DNA of 64,000 bases, taken from NCBI GenBank assembly GCA_019914995.1, contig CM034139.1, positions 6,674,461 to 6,738,460 on the forward strand, given 5' to 3'. Below the pieces are notes generated by a model, which saw nothing but the letters and a program-made list of their open reading frames with translations, had not been told where the DNA came from and made no database searches. The position numbers were made by a program, and so were the translations under genes. Shown one piece after another: positions 11,529 to 23,582 of the stretch (the stretch's first letter is position 1; each line of letters opens with the position of its first letter). The stretch comes from Acanthochlamys bracteata. Its lineage: Eukaryota; Streptophyta; Magnoliopsida; Pandanales; Velloziaceae.

Positions 11529-12707
11529 ATGGGTAAGGGAAGGAGTGAGATAAAGAGAATAGAGAACCCAAGCCAGAGACAATCCACATTCTATAAAAGA
11601 AGAGATGGTTTGTTCAAGAAAGCCAAAGAGCTTGCTATTCTCTGCGACACTGATCTTCTACTTCTCCTCTTTTCCTCTTCTGGTAAACTCTATGAGTATC
11701 ACTCTCCTTCTGTCCCCAGGTAATCCTTTCATCTCAACTATCTGTTCCCCTTCTCATGCTTGCAATAAGGATAACACCCTTCCTTTGCTTTCACTCATCA
11801 TGCATGGCTAATGCTCAATCTCTTCCCTTCCGTTCTTTATTGTCATTATAGTGCAAGGGAGTTTATACAGAGGTATGAAGCTGCAGTCAAAGCCAAGGTT
11901 TTGAAAGATGATTATTGGGTAAGTTCAAAACATTATATCTCTTCTCCTTGATCCTCTGTTTTTGAGTTGCTCTTGAACTTGAACGAGTGTTTTGCTATGC
12001 ATGCAGGAGCAAATTGCTGAGACTGAGAAGATTGAAAGGCTATGTGAGATCTTGGAAAGACAACTAAGGTAACACATACTTGAATGATTACTATCATAAA
12101 GCAATAGTCATTCAAGAATTGAGAGGTTTCTTGTGTTTTTCAGATTTATGAGAGTTGAAGAGGGACAACGCTACTCTCTACCAGCGCTGAATGTATTAGA
12201 ACACAATCTGGAGCTTGCCATCAACAAGGTGAGAACTGAGAAGGACAAGAAGATTCAAATGGAGATCGGCCGACTGGAAAACATGGTGCCAAGCTAGTTC
12301 TTTTCCAGTTTCTTTTGACTGCAACTTTTTTTTGTTACATTGGATTGATGTTAAGTCTTTGTTAATTGTCAACGGTGAAGGTTAAAGATGGTGAGCATGA
12401 GAGACGCGTTCTACATGAACAGGTCTCCAATTCTTTTTCATAATTCTATACATATGTGGTAATAACAAATTAATCAATGCTCTGTTTCTATGTTTTTGCA
12501 GCTAGCAAACATTGAAGCAATGAGAGATCTCAGTGCTAGAAGATCTGAACAACTACACTATGGCAGCAGCTATGAATTGGATCTTAGATTAGGTAAGAAT
12601 TTGTTCTTGAAAGAAGAGTTCAATATAAAACTCCATTGTTCAAAAAACAATCTCCATTGTTGTTCTGATTTTTGTGTTTTCTGCATTCTCTTTAAGGTCT
12701 TTATTAG
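11529..12707 (+). CDS. MIKC-type MADS-box transcription factor, short and divergent
   Basis: Seven exons (11529-11719, 11852-11918, 12007-12068, 12144-12285, 12381-12422, 12502-12592, 12697-12707), all with GT-AG introns in matching phases, encode 201 residues. Residues 1-60 are the DNA-binding and dimerisation MADS domain ([13 protein letters not shown]..., [27 protein letters not shown]). It shows unusual substitutions such as RQSTFYKRR where RQVTFSKRR is usual, and LLLLLF in the second strand. The I and K regions are recognisable but divergent ([20 protein letters not shown]). The C domain is very short and ends [10 protein letters not shown], an LxLxL EAR-like motif. Exon number and phases fit type II MIKC genes. 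I cannot assign a subfamily safely. If intron 4 is retained, translation stops almost at once; if intron 6 is retained the protein gains a long unrelated tail. Confidence 0.85.
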
Positions 12708-13600
12708 GGACAATCTGCAGAGGATGATCAAGGGACAATACCTGTTCAATTTTGATATGTGAATCAACTGTGAAGAAACAGAACAGAAAACTGGAAAGAG
12801 ATGATGATCAACTGATTTTGCAATGTCCATGAAGTAGACAGAGTATTATCCCTCGTGATCAACTCAAAATGATAGCTAAGAACAGAGTTCATTGTGGAGA
12901 TGAATCTGTGTGTTAATTGCACTGGTGACTCGTTTGGAAATCAAATGTTGCAAAGAGATCAACATCAATGTGTTTCTCTAATCACTACCTTTCTCTATAT
13001 CAGAAAAAAAAAATTTGAGATGATTATTTTTGTTGAAGCGAAGAACAAACTCCAAAGAAACAAAAATATAGCGAAGAAAGAAATCAGCGAAGGGCTCAGT
13101 AAGAACGTAGCGAATACAATTTTCTGAATCAGATCGCAGATCTGCGATCATCACTTTTGTGTTCTTTCATCATTGCAGCCGTTCCCAGATTTTCCTCAAA
13201 AAAGAAAAAAAAAACCCACAAAAACAAAGTAAATTAATCTCAACAATGGAAGAAGAACAAAACAAAGAAACACAAAAAATTCCTCCCGAATGAACTGAAA
13301 TTTCGGAAAAACAAAGAACAGAACACTTCGAAAACTGATCGGTGACTGCACTTCATCCCTAATAGAAGAGTTGTACCAGAAAAAACCCTAATATTACTTA
13401 TTAGGGTTTTATGAAAGCCCAAGGCCCAGTAATCACAATGAACAAAATATGGGCTATCTACTTCTTCAAGTTACAACAGATTCTCAATCAATACACTCGC
13501 AGCAATTCTTCTTTGCAGGAAATAATTCACAGTGCTGTCTGTCGGTTCAATTGTTGCAACATATATAATCAAGCAAAAGAATGAACAATTCGACACTTAG
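12708..13600. other. 3' regions of two convergent genes
   Basis: This contains the 3'UTR of the MADS gene (plus) and the 3'UTR of the acyltransferase gene (minus). No coding exon or structured RNA was recognised. Confidence 0.6.
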
Positions 13601-15550
13601 CTAGTGCTGTTCACCAACGGCAGCATCAAAGATGTTTCTGAAAGATTTCTCCATACATGAAATAAGCAGATCAGAGTCTATGAATCCTTTCTCTGTTCCA
13701 AAAGCAACCTTCAGTTTTCCCATGTAGCTAACCACGGCAATGGTCATACTCTGTTCTCCAATATAAAACAAACAAACTTAAAATAACAATTATTCATTAT
13801 GATTTGATCGAGATTGTTGTAATTATGACTGTACCTGGGGGACTCCAACAACCATGAAATAAAGGCTTCGGACGGCATGGCCGGCGATCCCCATCTGCTC
13901 CATCGGTCCGGTAAGATTAGAAATTGCCATGCTTGTATTTTTCAGAGTGGCGTGAATATATTTTGCAGTGACCTAGGCAACACAAAAATGCAACCATTAT
14001 CAACATTAAGCAAGTAATATAGTGTCTTTTGTTTTCTGTCGATAAGAGACTAATAATACTGAACGCATATTGCACCTCTGGGCCTCTTAGCTTTCTCATG
14101 AAATCAAGCATACGGGCAGTGAGATGGACAGCCAAAGAACTTCTCTTAGCTCTGATGATATTTCTCGCCTTCTTTATGAAGGTAATCGGGTCAGCCTTGT
14201 CGATGTCTTTGCAGAGTGGAAGGCCTACATGGAGAAAACCAAACTGGTTTCCCCATGGGGACTTAGCATTAGGTCTCGTCATCTCTGCTACAGTTTGATA
14301 ACTCTGTACAATTCTTGTGTTCAATAACACCAAAGCAGTAACTCGATCTCCCTTCTTGGCCTGATCAGACGCATGCATGTATAATCGTATGCCGTAGAAG
14401 ATTATTCCACTTATAACATCGTTGATCGTCTGTCAATAAATTAACGAGAATTAAAGAACGCAATTTTTTTTCTAAATTACACCTACGTAAAATGAAATTT
14501 AGTGAAGCTTACTCCTCCAGTTTTGTACTTGATCTTCTTGATATCGTCTAGGGAGAAGGAAACAGAGCTCATCTCCAATGGCTGGAACTCTACACCAGGA
14601 TTGCCTGACCTGACTGGAGTCTGGTCATCCTGCAACAAGCTGCTCTTCAGAAGGCTCCAACCAAAATGCCGCACGGTATTGACTGTGACAGACAAGGCAC
14701 GTGGAACTGCTGAAAAAGCGGACGCCGCTCGTTTGTGCTTCACCTGCGGCTTTGAGGCTGCTGGAGCAGGGAACGTCAGCGGCTTTGAGGGGTCGTCGTA
14801 CCTCTTTATGCATGAAAAAATTGCACCCATGAGCGAGAAGCCGTCGCCGAGCGAGTGATGGAGCTTGAAGATCATCGTGCCTTCAGCGTTCTTTGTTGGG
14901 TACTTGATTAGGTGAAGACTCCACAGGGGCCTGCTTTGCGGCAGCTGCTCCATTGAGATCTTAGAAACGTAATCCTGCAGATACTCGTCGTAGAAATTTA
15001 ATCCTGCAGGAAACATGGGGATATATACGTGATCTTCTAGCTTAACCTTCACCCGCTTCCATAATGCCTCTCCGTGCTCATCTCTGACCTGATCATAATA
15101 ATGATCAATTGATTATGACTTCTGTAATTAGCAAGTGACAAACTTCAATTGCATAATAGCAATAATAATGCATTAATTATGAGGGTTGCATATAAAGGAA
15201 AATGAGTATTATTCCATCTAGGGCGTAACGTGAAACCAGTATCTACTAGTTAAATTTAAATTCCCAAGCTCTCAAGCTAGGAAAAAGCTCAATGTAGGAA
15301 AAGAGAAGAACAAGATCATATATACCATGATGGAGGAAAATCTTGGGTTGATAGGAAGGAATTCCTTCTCTAATGTGTCCATAGTCGGAGAGTCATCGAT
15401 AGGGCAATCAAACTCAAAAAAGGCCAAGATGCTGATTGACAATGCAGAGCTATTGAAGTACAGACCAGTTGGACTCACTGGCTCATCGTCTCCTGCCTCC
15501 GCCGCCTTCTCCTCCCTTGTAACAACCACTCTCAGCTCCTTGCCTTCCAT
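13601..15550 (-). CDS. WSD1-like wax ester synthase / diacylglycerol acyltransferase
   Basis: Five exons on the minus strand (15550-15326, 15088-14513, 14429-14076, 13972-13835, 13750-13601), all phase 0 with GT-AG introns, encode 480 residues, the usual family length. Members join fatty acyl-CoA to a fatty alcohol (wax ester) or to diacylglycerol at the ER. The catalytic HHxxxDG motif is present as HHSLGDG (His152, His153, Asp157). The N-terminus (EPVSPTGLYFNSS) and the C-terminal DUF1298 region (SNLTGPMEQMGIAGHAV... to FRNIFDAAVGEQH) are conserved, so the enzyme looks intact. The ATG at 15550 is the first after a TATA box and gives the typical start. The lipid substrate cannot be told from sequence. 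A cuticle or petal wax role is an inference from the family. Confidence 0.93.
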
Positions 15551-15623
15551 TGCCTAACAGTGAATAGAACTAATCTCTTTTGAAGTCTTTGTCTTTCTGG
15601 AAAGAGAGCAGAACTTTTTAGTG

Positions 15624-15632
15624 GTATATAAG
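15624..15632 (-). promoter_or_regulatory. Putative TATA box of the WSD1-like gene
   Basis: Minus-strand CTTATATAC-type motif about 75 bases upstream of the start codon. Confidence 0.5.
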
Positions 15633-16828
15633 AAGCAATTTCCAAAGAGTAAACAAAATAGTAGCTAGGACCAACAAGTGACTCGCTGATGAAAAACCAA
15701 TGTTAAGTTGGTGGCAGCATTCATGATTATGTGGTTTATTACCAACAACCAACTATATACAGGTACTTGGACATGGAACTTAATTAAATGCAGTATGAAA
15801 CATAGCAGGGATGCACATGCGAGCATTGAAGATTCACTAATTCCATGAGACTTAGCGTATATAGTTTACAGCTGGTTTTCTGTTGCTCTTGAAACTTTGG
15901 AAAGGAGGTGAACAGTAGCAATGTTGGGAAAGATGTAACGGACAGAAACAGCTAGCACAAAACAACAACCACATACAGAGAGTTGCCATGATGCTTGAAT
16001 GACACAGAAGCATCAACATTTAACATAGACAGGGAATTAACGATGTACATGGCAATCGCCAGAAACCTGGGCTTGCCACTTACAGGAACTCTCTTCAGTA
16101 GTTTGTATTGAGTGCTACATCACTACAATGCATTTTGCTTCTACTTTGGCCCTTCAGAGAATCGTTCTGGATGCAGGACTTGGATTTAAGACGTTGCAGC
16201 CATACATACCATACAAGGAGAAATTCTTGTAAGCACTCATCGAACATACCTGCCATAGCCTAAACACAATATGTTTCAAGTGTCAAAGAAGTATGTTATT
16301 GAGAGTCAAAGATCTTGTTACCATGTCCTTGACTCATGTTCCTTAGGACCGTGCTCAGCTCAGGGTCCACTCTAGCTGGTTTCGTACATATCACCATCAA
16401 CCAACCTGTATCTCCTCCCTTCTCCTTAGGTAGGAGATGATCAACAAATTGTGCCACTAAAGAATCTGAATGCTAACACTGGGTGGTTTGTCCCCTCGAG
16501 TAGCTATTACACAGGGAGTCCCTCATCTACATATAAAGTTAGCTTTTTGCCCTAATAGAGCAGTGCATCTCTTCTGGACCTGAATCACTAATTGAGGACA
16601 AGTCTGGAAGAATTTCTGAAATCATAGTGGGTGCGGACACCCAGAACATCAAATGCAAAAGTAAAAAAGAAGCTTACCCAATGAGAGGCCATAGGAAGCA
16701 TGCAATACATCAATCCTCAAATCAAGATGCAGAATGCCTTGAAGATTTGAATTCTCAGAAACAAAAAGATCTATATACATTTGTACAACTTCAATCTTGA
16801 AAAAAATATTTTGCCATTGTTGTCAATA
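15633..16828. other. Intergenic, no gene seen
   Basis: This holds the promoter of the WSD1-like gene and the 3'UTR of the FRS gene. It is less AT-rich than the rest of the intergenic DNA. No exon, repeat or RNA gene was recognised. Confidence 0.55.
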
Positions 16829-19207
16829 TCAGTTCATCAAATTTTTCTTTGCAGCAATAACTTGTGCACAAGCCATTTGCAAGGCCTGCTTTGCTGCAGT
16901 ATAAATTTCATCAGTTTGAGATCCATCTCTTGCATATCGAATGGCATCACGGCAGAGGTCATTGTATCGAACAAACTCCTCCAATATAAAGCCAATTTTT
17001 GCGTCTTTCGTCCATCTCTTTATGATGTAACACTCTGGTAAAACCCGCACATCTATAGTTAAAAACAATCGAAGTATATGCTTACACAAAATGCCAGAAG
17101 TCTCAAACTTGCGACAGCTACACTCTGTTTTCCTTGTACTCATATTATGAGTGACAATGCATGTTCTATGCGCATCATCATCTTTTGAAACAGTGAACCT
17201 GCTAACCAAATCGTCCTCGATTTTATCTACATAATATCCCAGTGATTCAACAAACTCTTCCTGGAATATGTCAAATACTGCCCTTGTATAGATTTCAGAC
17301 ACTTGTTTAAGCATGTTGGAAGGAGTCTTAAGAATTGGCTTAGTAAAAGTTGATGCAAGGTCCTCCAAGTTTTCTTTTTCATTCCAACCCATCACTGCTT
17401 GTTCAAATAGAGTGGCAAAGATTGGTAAAGTTGTTTTTGAATTAAAATACCTCTCGATGAACTTGTGCATAGTTTCTGGTCTTTGAGTTGCAGAAATCTC
17501 AGCAGTAAATGTATCTTTGAGATACACTGGAATCCATTTTTGGCGAACTGCATGCAGATATTTCATCCAAGAATTCTCCCTAAGCCCATATTTATCCAAG
17601 ATAGACTTCCAGCCTGATTCAAACATTTCAATCGTCTCAGATTCATTCACACAATTCTCCAATTCTCCTTCAAATGTAAACTGAGTGAAATATAAAGTAG
17701 ATAGCTTTTCCCTGCATCTAAACAAGACATGCCACTTGCAAAACCGATGATGAGTATCTGGAAACACCTTTGAAATTGCAGCACCCATTTCATCATGCAG
17801 GTCAGTAAAGAGAGAGACCGGAGGCCGTTGACCCATTGCCACAAACCAGTTTTCAAATAGCCACATAAAAGATGCTTCCGTGCCATCTGAAATTAATGCA
17901 AAACCAAAAAATACGGACTGCAGGTGATGGTTTATGCCTGTGAAAATGACAAGTGGCAACATGTTCTTAGAGTCTCTAAATGTCGTGTCAACAGTAACAG
18001 CATCACCAAAGCAGTAATAAGACAACTTGGCCTTTGCATCAGCCCAGAAGATATTAATCAGACAATTGCTCTTGTCAAGCTGATATGCATAAGAAAATAA
18101 GGGGTTCTCAGCTTGCATCCTCTTAAAATACTCAAGAACGTTATGAGTATCTTCAGCCCCAAAGTTGTACTGCCTAACTGCCTTTGCATCAGTTCTGAAA
18201 TCCCGCTCCACAGAAGGAAAGCTGTTAAACCCCATGACAGGTTCTCCTATTTGTGGCTTTAGATTAGTCGGCACAGCGGATTTCTCCCTGCTAACTGTAC
18301 CACTCTTAGCAAGAACAACTACCTCACTCTGTGACTGAATGTAGTGCACCTTGCTCGGAGCAACTGCCAGATCATGAGTGTGCTCGGTGACAAGCTTAGA
18401 CACGATCCATCTGTTGTAATCCTTCTTTATAACCTCAAACATAGCTTTACAGCCCTCCCTAACAGGTGTCCTGATTCTTTTCTTCTTACTCTCATTGTAG
18501 TTCTCATCATAGGGACTCAAACCCTCTTTTGTGCACACAAAGCGCCTCATGACAAATGACTCATCCCTAGTCGATCGACGTGAGAGCCTGATACGGACAT
18601 CAAATCCCATACGACTGGCATATGCATAGTAGAATGTCTGGGCAGCCTCATGGGATTGAAATTCCATTCCAATGTATGGATCCATGCCTGCATACTCCTC
18701 TGGAGCAATATAAAGCACCCTGCTTGGAGCTGCAACTGCATGATTGTGCTCCTTGACAAGTTTACTCACAACCCATCTGCCATAGTACTTTTGAATCACC
18801 TCAATCATAGCATTGCATCCTTCTCTTATCGTAGCCCTCTTCCTTTTCTTCTTTCCCTCATCAAAGTTTCCCTTCTTCAGATGGAATCCTTCCTTGGAGC
18901 ACACAAATCTACGCATGATGATGGACTCATCATTCCTTGAGCGGCGAGACTTGCTGATGCGAACAGAAAATCCGACCCTGCTGGCATACGCCATGTAGAA
19001 CAACTTTGCTGCTTCTTCTGACTCAAACTCCATTCCAACAAACGGTTCAGAGCTGTCCAAACTCTGCTGCTCAGCTGTAATAAGACTAGCTTCTCCATTG
19101 AACTGACCAACCACATCCAGTGCCACATGATGCTCCATACTATCATCATTGAGGTCCACATTGTTGTCTCTTCCTGACCCCTCATCTTCACTAGAAGCGC
19201 TTTCCAT
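16829..19207 (-). CDS. FAR1-RELATED SEQUENCE protein (domesticated MULE transposase)
   Basis: A single uninterrupted coding exon of 792 residues. FHY3/FAR1/FRS proteins derive from Mutator-like transposases and act in the nucleus as transcription factors in phytochrome signalling and development. There are two FAR1 zinc-binding domains, residues about 66-160 (Cys103, Cys131, His154, His156) and 182-282 (Cys225, Cys253, His276, His278). The MULE core follows, with Asp407 (VDTTF), Asp469 (FTDL) and a candidate Glu578 (QRPETM). The SWIM zinc finger is Cys696-x-Cys698...Cys708-x-His710. Two tandem FAR1 domains are less usual than one and resemble only part of the family. Retention of acidic residues at the DDE positions does not show transposase activity, and no terminal repeats flank the gene, so it is a host gene. 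The subfamily number is not assigned. Confidence 0.93.
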   Translation of the reverse strand: MESASSEDEGSGRDNNVDLNDDSMEHHVALDVVGQFNGEASLITAEQQSLDSSEPFVGMEFESEEAAKLFYMAYASRVGFSVRISKSRRSRNDESIIMRRFVCSKEGFHLKKGNFDEGKKKRKRATIREGCNAMIEVIQKYYGRWVVSKLVKEHNHAVAAPSRVLYIAPEEYAGMDPYIGMEFQSHEAAQTFYYAYASRMGFDVRIRLSRRSTRDESFVMRRFVCTKEGLSPYDENYNESKKKRIRTPVREGCKAMFEVIKKDYNRWIVSKLVTEHTHDLAVAPSKVHYIQSQSEVVVLAKSGTVSREKSAVPTNLKPQIGEPVMGFNSFPSVERDFRTDAKAVRQYNFGAEDTHNVLEYFKRMQAENPLFSYAYQLDKSNCLINIFWADAKAKLSYYCFGDAVTVDTTFRDSKNMLPLVIFTGINHHLQSVFFGFALISDGTEASFMWLFENWFVAMGQRPPVSLFTDLHDEMGAAISKVFPDTHHRFCKWHVLFRCREKLSTLYFTQFTFEGELENCVNESETIEMFESGWKSILDKYGLRENSWMKYLHAVRQKWIPVYLKDTFTAEISATQRPETMHKFIERYFNSKTTLPIFATLFEQAVMGWNEKENLEDLASTFTKPILKTPSNMLKQVSEIYTRAVFDIFQEEFVESLGYYVDKIEDDLVSRFTVSKDDDAHRTCIVTHNMSTRKTECSCRKFETSGILCKHILRLFLTIDVRVLPECYIIKRWTKDAKIGFILEEFVRYNDLCRDAIRYARDGSQTDEIYTAAKQALQMACAQVIAAKKNLMN

Positions 19208-19247
19208 TGTTCCTTAAGCCTGATGGATCAATACCAACGCTTAAAAA

Positions 19248-19708
19248 CTGCAAATCACCGGCTGAAGAAAATTTTACAAAAACAATGAGTATAAGAACAA
19301 ACTTAAGCTCGGGTCCACGAAAACACTTAATGCTCACCACGGACTGCTTGCAAGTTGGAATCTTCACAAAGATAACTTCTGTATTCCAAATAACTTCACC
19401 GTTTTTTAACAACAATTTTAACGTGTGTCATCAAACATCTTCGTATAAACACCAAAAATTCAGTTTTTTAATGAGAATTGATGAGGAGACAATCACAAAC
19501 TTCAATAAGTAAAACTACTACGATCAAGCTTGAACCTCTCACATAAATATTGAATAATCATTAGCTAATGCTTGCTATCAACACTCCCTGAATCCAAGAA
19601 CATACGCATGCACTAATAATCAACCAACAATATCCCCATTCTCTACAGTGCTTGATCAACGCGAGCGCGCGCGCGAGAGAGAGAGAGAGAGACGGAGAGA
19701 GTAGTTAC
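19248..19708 (-). other. Predicted 5'UTR intron of the FRS gene
   Basis: On the minus strand a donor TCTTG|GTAACT and an acceptor GATTTGCAG flank 461 bases between the start codon and upstream GC-richer sequence. An alternating GC and GA tract lies just inside the donor. The splice sites are predictions only. Confidence 0.45.
19661..19701. repeat. (GC)n-(GA)n simple repeat
   Basis: A GCGCGC run followed directly by about twelve GA units. On the transcribed minus strand it reads as a CT tract followed by CG repeats at the start of the predicted FRS leader intron. GA/CT tracts in plant leaders can be bound by BPC proteins; binding here is inference. Confidence 0.85.
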
Positions 19709-20367
19709 CAAGAACGATTGAGGAGGTTGAAGCTAACTGTGATTGTAATAGCCTTCAATATATGCTACATGAAGGTTTCAACGCCGGCAAGAGATCGCCG
19801 GCGAACGGCGGACGAGCGCACTGTCGTGAGAAGGAAACAAGGGACCAGGTGTCGATTTGGATCGCGCGAGATGAGATTGCGTAACAGGTTCGGTCTTATT
19901 AGTCGATTAGTTAGCAAATCTGTAACGCCAATAAGGCCCCGTAAGCCCAAACTTGAATAGCCCAAACTTCGAGCTCATGACAAATTAACAATCGAAAATT
20001 TAAAAAAAAAAATAAATCTAGAATGTTCAGACTTAATTACTGTCTACCACTAGTCACACTTTTGGATAGTGGGAATTAAAAAAGACAAAAAAGAAAAAAA
20101 TTGTATTGTAAATATAAACACTTACAGTTTTATAGAATATAAGAGAGTGTTGACAAAATAAAATTTTATAAAATAAAAAATTTTTTAATTTTTTTATAAA
20201 TAAGCATTATTTTTATCTAAAAGATAATAAAAATAATAATTATAAAATCTACTATCTAAGATTTTTTACTTTAAAAATTTTATAAAAAATTATATAATAT
20301 TATAAATTAAAAGATTTGAAATAAAAATTATTAAAAAAGCATTACCAAACGGCACCGTAGGCTTTTT

Positions 20368-20577
20368 GGTGATGTTTGGGGTGGTACTTTTTATTTTTTT
20401 ATTTTTCCAAAAAATCTTTATAGTATTAATAGAAAATTTTAAATTTTTAAAAATTATAAATAACTTATACATCATAAAAATTTTAAATGTATATTTTTAT
20501 TATTATTAGTTGAGAAAACTTATTTTTAAAATAATTTTAAAAAAATATTTCTTTTAAGTAACTCTAAATAACCCCCT
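20368..20577. mobile_element. Probable MITE, diverged
   Basis: The left end is GGTGATGTTTGGGGTGGTAC and the right end read in reverse is AAGGGGGTTATTTAGAGTTAC. These are imperfect inverted termini around an A/T-only core. No clear target duplication. Confidence 0.4.
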
Positions 20578-22467
20578 TGTATTGTGCATGTATATGCAAG
20601 GTACTGGTTCCCTTTCAACTTTGATGATGGAGTTGTCCAATATTCTCCACTTATCTTATTGCAAAACAAAGAACAGAAGGAGATTTATTGCTCCTCACTG
20701 GGAAACTGGTGACACAAGATGCTCCCACTGTGGGCATGTTTTAATTATTTGGAAGTAATTTCATAAAAATAAATTTTAATAAAAAATAAAATTTTTTGTA
20801 AAAATAAAAATAAAATATATAAATTAAAATAAAAAGAGAAAATATAATTTGGTGATATTAAGATATACTATATATATAAGTTTTGTATTTAATCAATTAG
20901 TTACTAGCTTTATTCTCTATCTATGTTTTATGCTGTGTTAGATTGATTTGCTATAGCATTAGAGAAGTTCTGCACTTAAACATTATTAGTCAAAATATTA
21001 GAAGAACTTTGTCTTCTGATAAATATATTTATAAATGAATTGAGTTGTTTGTGGTAGAGATGTTTGCCTGCTGCTTTAATCTATAGATGCTCGTATATGT
21101 ATGCAATGATGAAGAAGAGAATATCATAAAAGGAAACTTATTAGTGGTTTTCAACAATTAAAGTTAGCATTTTGTAAATATTCGTACCAATTATGGAGGT
21201 AAAAAGTCTAGTGAATTTTATAATTTCCTATGTTTATTATGATTAAGCCGTGCATGTTAATTTACAATAATTTTTTAGGTAAGCATTCTTTTGTAGCCGA
21301 AGGCCTAATTTGGAGTTGCTTTTCTAGAACGCAATCCTCTTTTTAATCTAAATTTTTTTTTAAATGCTTTAGATTTCTTTTTTATTTGAAAGACGTGGAT
21401 GAATCCTAATAATAAAATTACTATATGTATAAATTTTTATTTTAAAAAAAAACTTTAAAAATTTCTTCAAAGACCATATTTTTGGCAACACACAATTAAG
21501 CCTTAAGTGCAATATGTATGAATATATAGGATTAGCGAAAAAACGAGTCAAGCCAAGACCCTATCTATTGTTCCACATTAGATACTTGCATCTTTTTCTT
21601 AATTGTTAGTTTTTTCTACTTTTGGTAGTTTGTGCTGCGGAATGAAAGTTTATAAAATTGGGCACTCTCTTTCTATGGTTCGATAATTTTAAATAAGTTC
21701 CATCCGATCTAATTTTACGGATTATTTGGCTTAAATTATCAAAAAATTAGCTTCTTAATTTTTTAGTTTATATTTGTAGTATATTTTATAGTATTTAAAA
21801 ATTTTTAAAATGTAAAAAAATTTTACATAATAAAATTTTTTTATTATATATTTTTTTAATTATTTAAAAATAAAAAATTATTTTTTTAATTATTTAAAAA
21901 TAAAAAATTATTTTTTTAATAATATTTTTTATTTTAAAAAATTTTATTTCAAAAATACTATTAAATATCTTCTTAGTATCAGAATAGAAAACAAGTGTAG
22001 ATGAGTGTTAATATAGATTTGGGCAGCCTCTCTCATTGATTTATAAAGTTTTGAGGTAATTCTTCAAATCTAATTAATATGAAAAATTAGAGTAGTAGGG
22101 AGCAATTATTTGGTTATTGTCGATTAGATAGATATGTGAATTCTCTTTCGTTCGCACCGTTTTCTTTGATGCCGATCTCATTCAGTACTGATTCTGTCAC
22201 GATACGAAGACAAATCAATTACCTTCAGATCATCTTGAGATCTCCTATCAATTCGTTGAATTCTTTTTTATCTTTGCTTTCAATATGACTTCAAATCTCC
22301 AATATTTTGTTATGGTATTTTGGTGCAAGAATATATTAAAATTTAATTTGAGGCGTTTGGTGTTCATAAGAGGAAGGCATCCTTTCCTGGGATACTCACG
22401 TGCGTCAACAATTAACATCATCAGGTGACGATTACAGATAAAATTAGAGCTTCAAATTTTCGATTTA

Positions 22468-22754
22468 GAAATTATTTCAAAGACACATAATTTTATTTTT
22501 CTATCAAACTTTAAATTTTAAATAGTTTATATATATCGATTATATAAATTCAAATTTTATTTTTACATATAAAATTTTAATTTTATTTTTTATTTATATA
22601 TTTTTTAATATAATTATATTTTCAATTTTAAGCATATTGTTAAAAACTATTAATATAAATACTTAATTATACTTTTATTTTATTTTTTTAAAAAAAAATA
22701 TTTTTTAATTTTTATTTTTACGAAATTTAATTTTGAATATTTGTAAAGATATCT
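22468..22754. mobile_element. Tourist-like MITE, family A copy 3
   Basis: A 287-bp element with TTA on both flanks (22465-22467 and 22755-22757; TTTAG repeats just outside). It is collinear with the copies at 7560 and 9844 throughout, including the AATATAATTATATTTT-like block in the centre. The terminal repeats are degraded, so this is the oldest-looking copy. Confidence 0.6.
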
Positions 22755-22913
22755 TTAGCTTCACTTGCAAGCAAATGATTTTTATAATACTCCAGACGAA
22801 AATGACCATATAATATACCTTAGTCATAAATCTTGATAAGATTAATTTTATTATAAACTAGCTGGAAAGATATTCAAAACCAAAAAAAAAAAAAATAGAC
22901 AAAGAACAACAAC

Positions 22914-23126
22914 GGTGCGCTTGTTTTTACTGTTTTTTTGAACGAAACTTCTCAATTTTTTTTTATATAAATATTAAAAAAATTTATTTAAAAATTTAAA
23001 AAATATTAAAAAAATTTATATAATAAAATTTTTTTATTATATATTTTTATTTTTTTAAAAAATAAAAAAATAAAACCATCTTTTATTTAAAATTTTTTTT
23101 ATTTCATAAGTAATTTTAAACGCACC
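22914..23126. mobile_element. Probable MITE
   Basis: The left terminus is GGTGCGCTTGTTTTTACT and the right terminus read in reverse is GGTGCGTTTAAAATTACT. The 213-bp interior is nearly all A/T. Target duplication is not convincing. Confidence 0.5.
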
Positions 23127-23221
23127 AATTACATCGCAAGAGGAATGGAGGACTCAATGGACCACTTATCTAATTATTATTAGAAGAAAAAAAAAGTTAT
23201 TTGTTCCTCAATTTGGGTTTA

Positions 23222-23465
23222 GGGCGTGTTTATCTAGGGGGTGGAAGTGGAGTTTTTAGGAAATAAATTTAAAAAATAAAATAAAAAATAAAAAATATTT
23301 AATAAAAAATAAAATTTTATATTAATTATATATTTTTAGTAAGTTTTAAATTTGAATTTTTAAAAAAATTTTATTGATAAAAAAATTTATTTTAATTTTT
23401 ATAAGTATTTATGTGAAACTTGAGTTTAAAGGAAGTGGAGTTTAGGGGTGTTGGTAAACACGCCT
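23222..23465. mobile_element. Tourist-like MITE, family B
   Basis: A 244-bp element with TTA duplications (23219-23221 and 23466-23468). The left terminus is GGGCGTGTTTAT and the right terminus in reverse is AGGCGTGTTTAC. Inside both ends there is a direct copy of GGAAGTGGAGTTT (near 23244 and 23431). The terminal consensus resembles PIF/Harbinger-type MITEs. Confidence 0.7.
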
Positions 23466-23582
23466 TTAGTCACGGACAATCCAAATTAAATTGAAACAGT
23501 GAAGAGCGGATGTCGACCGCTAATTGCGTAAGCGAAAAGTTTTGACTCTTTTCATTCGCCGCTGACTCGCCGACTGATTTTA

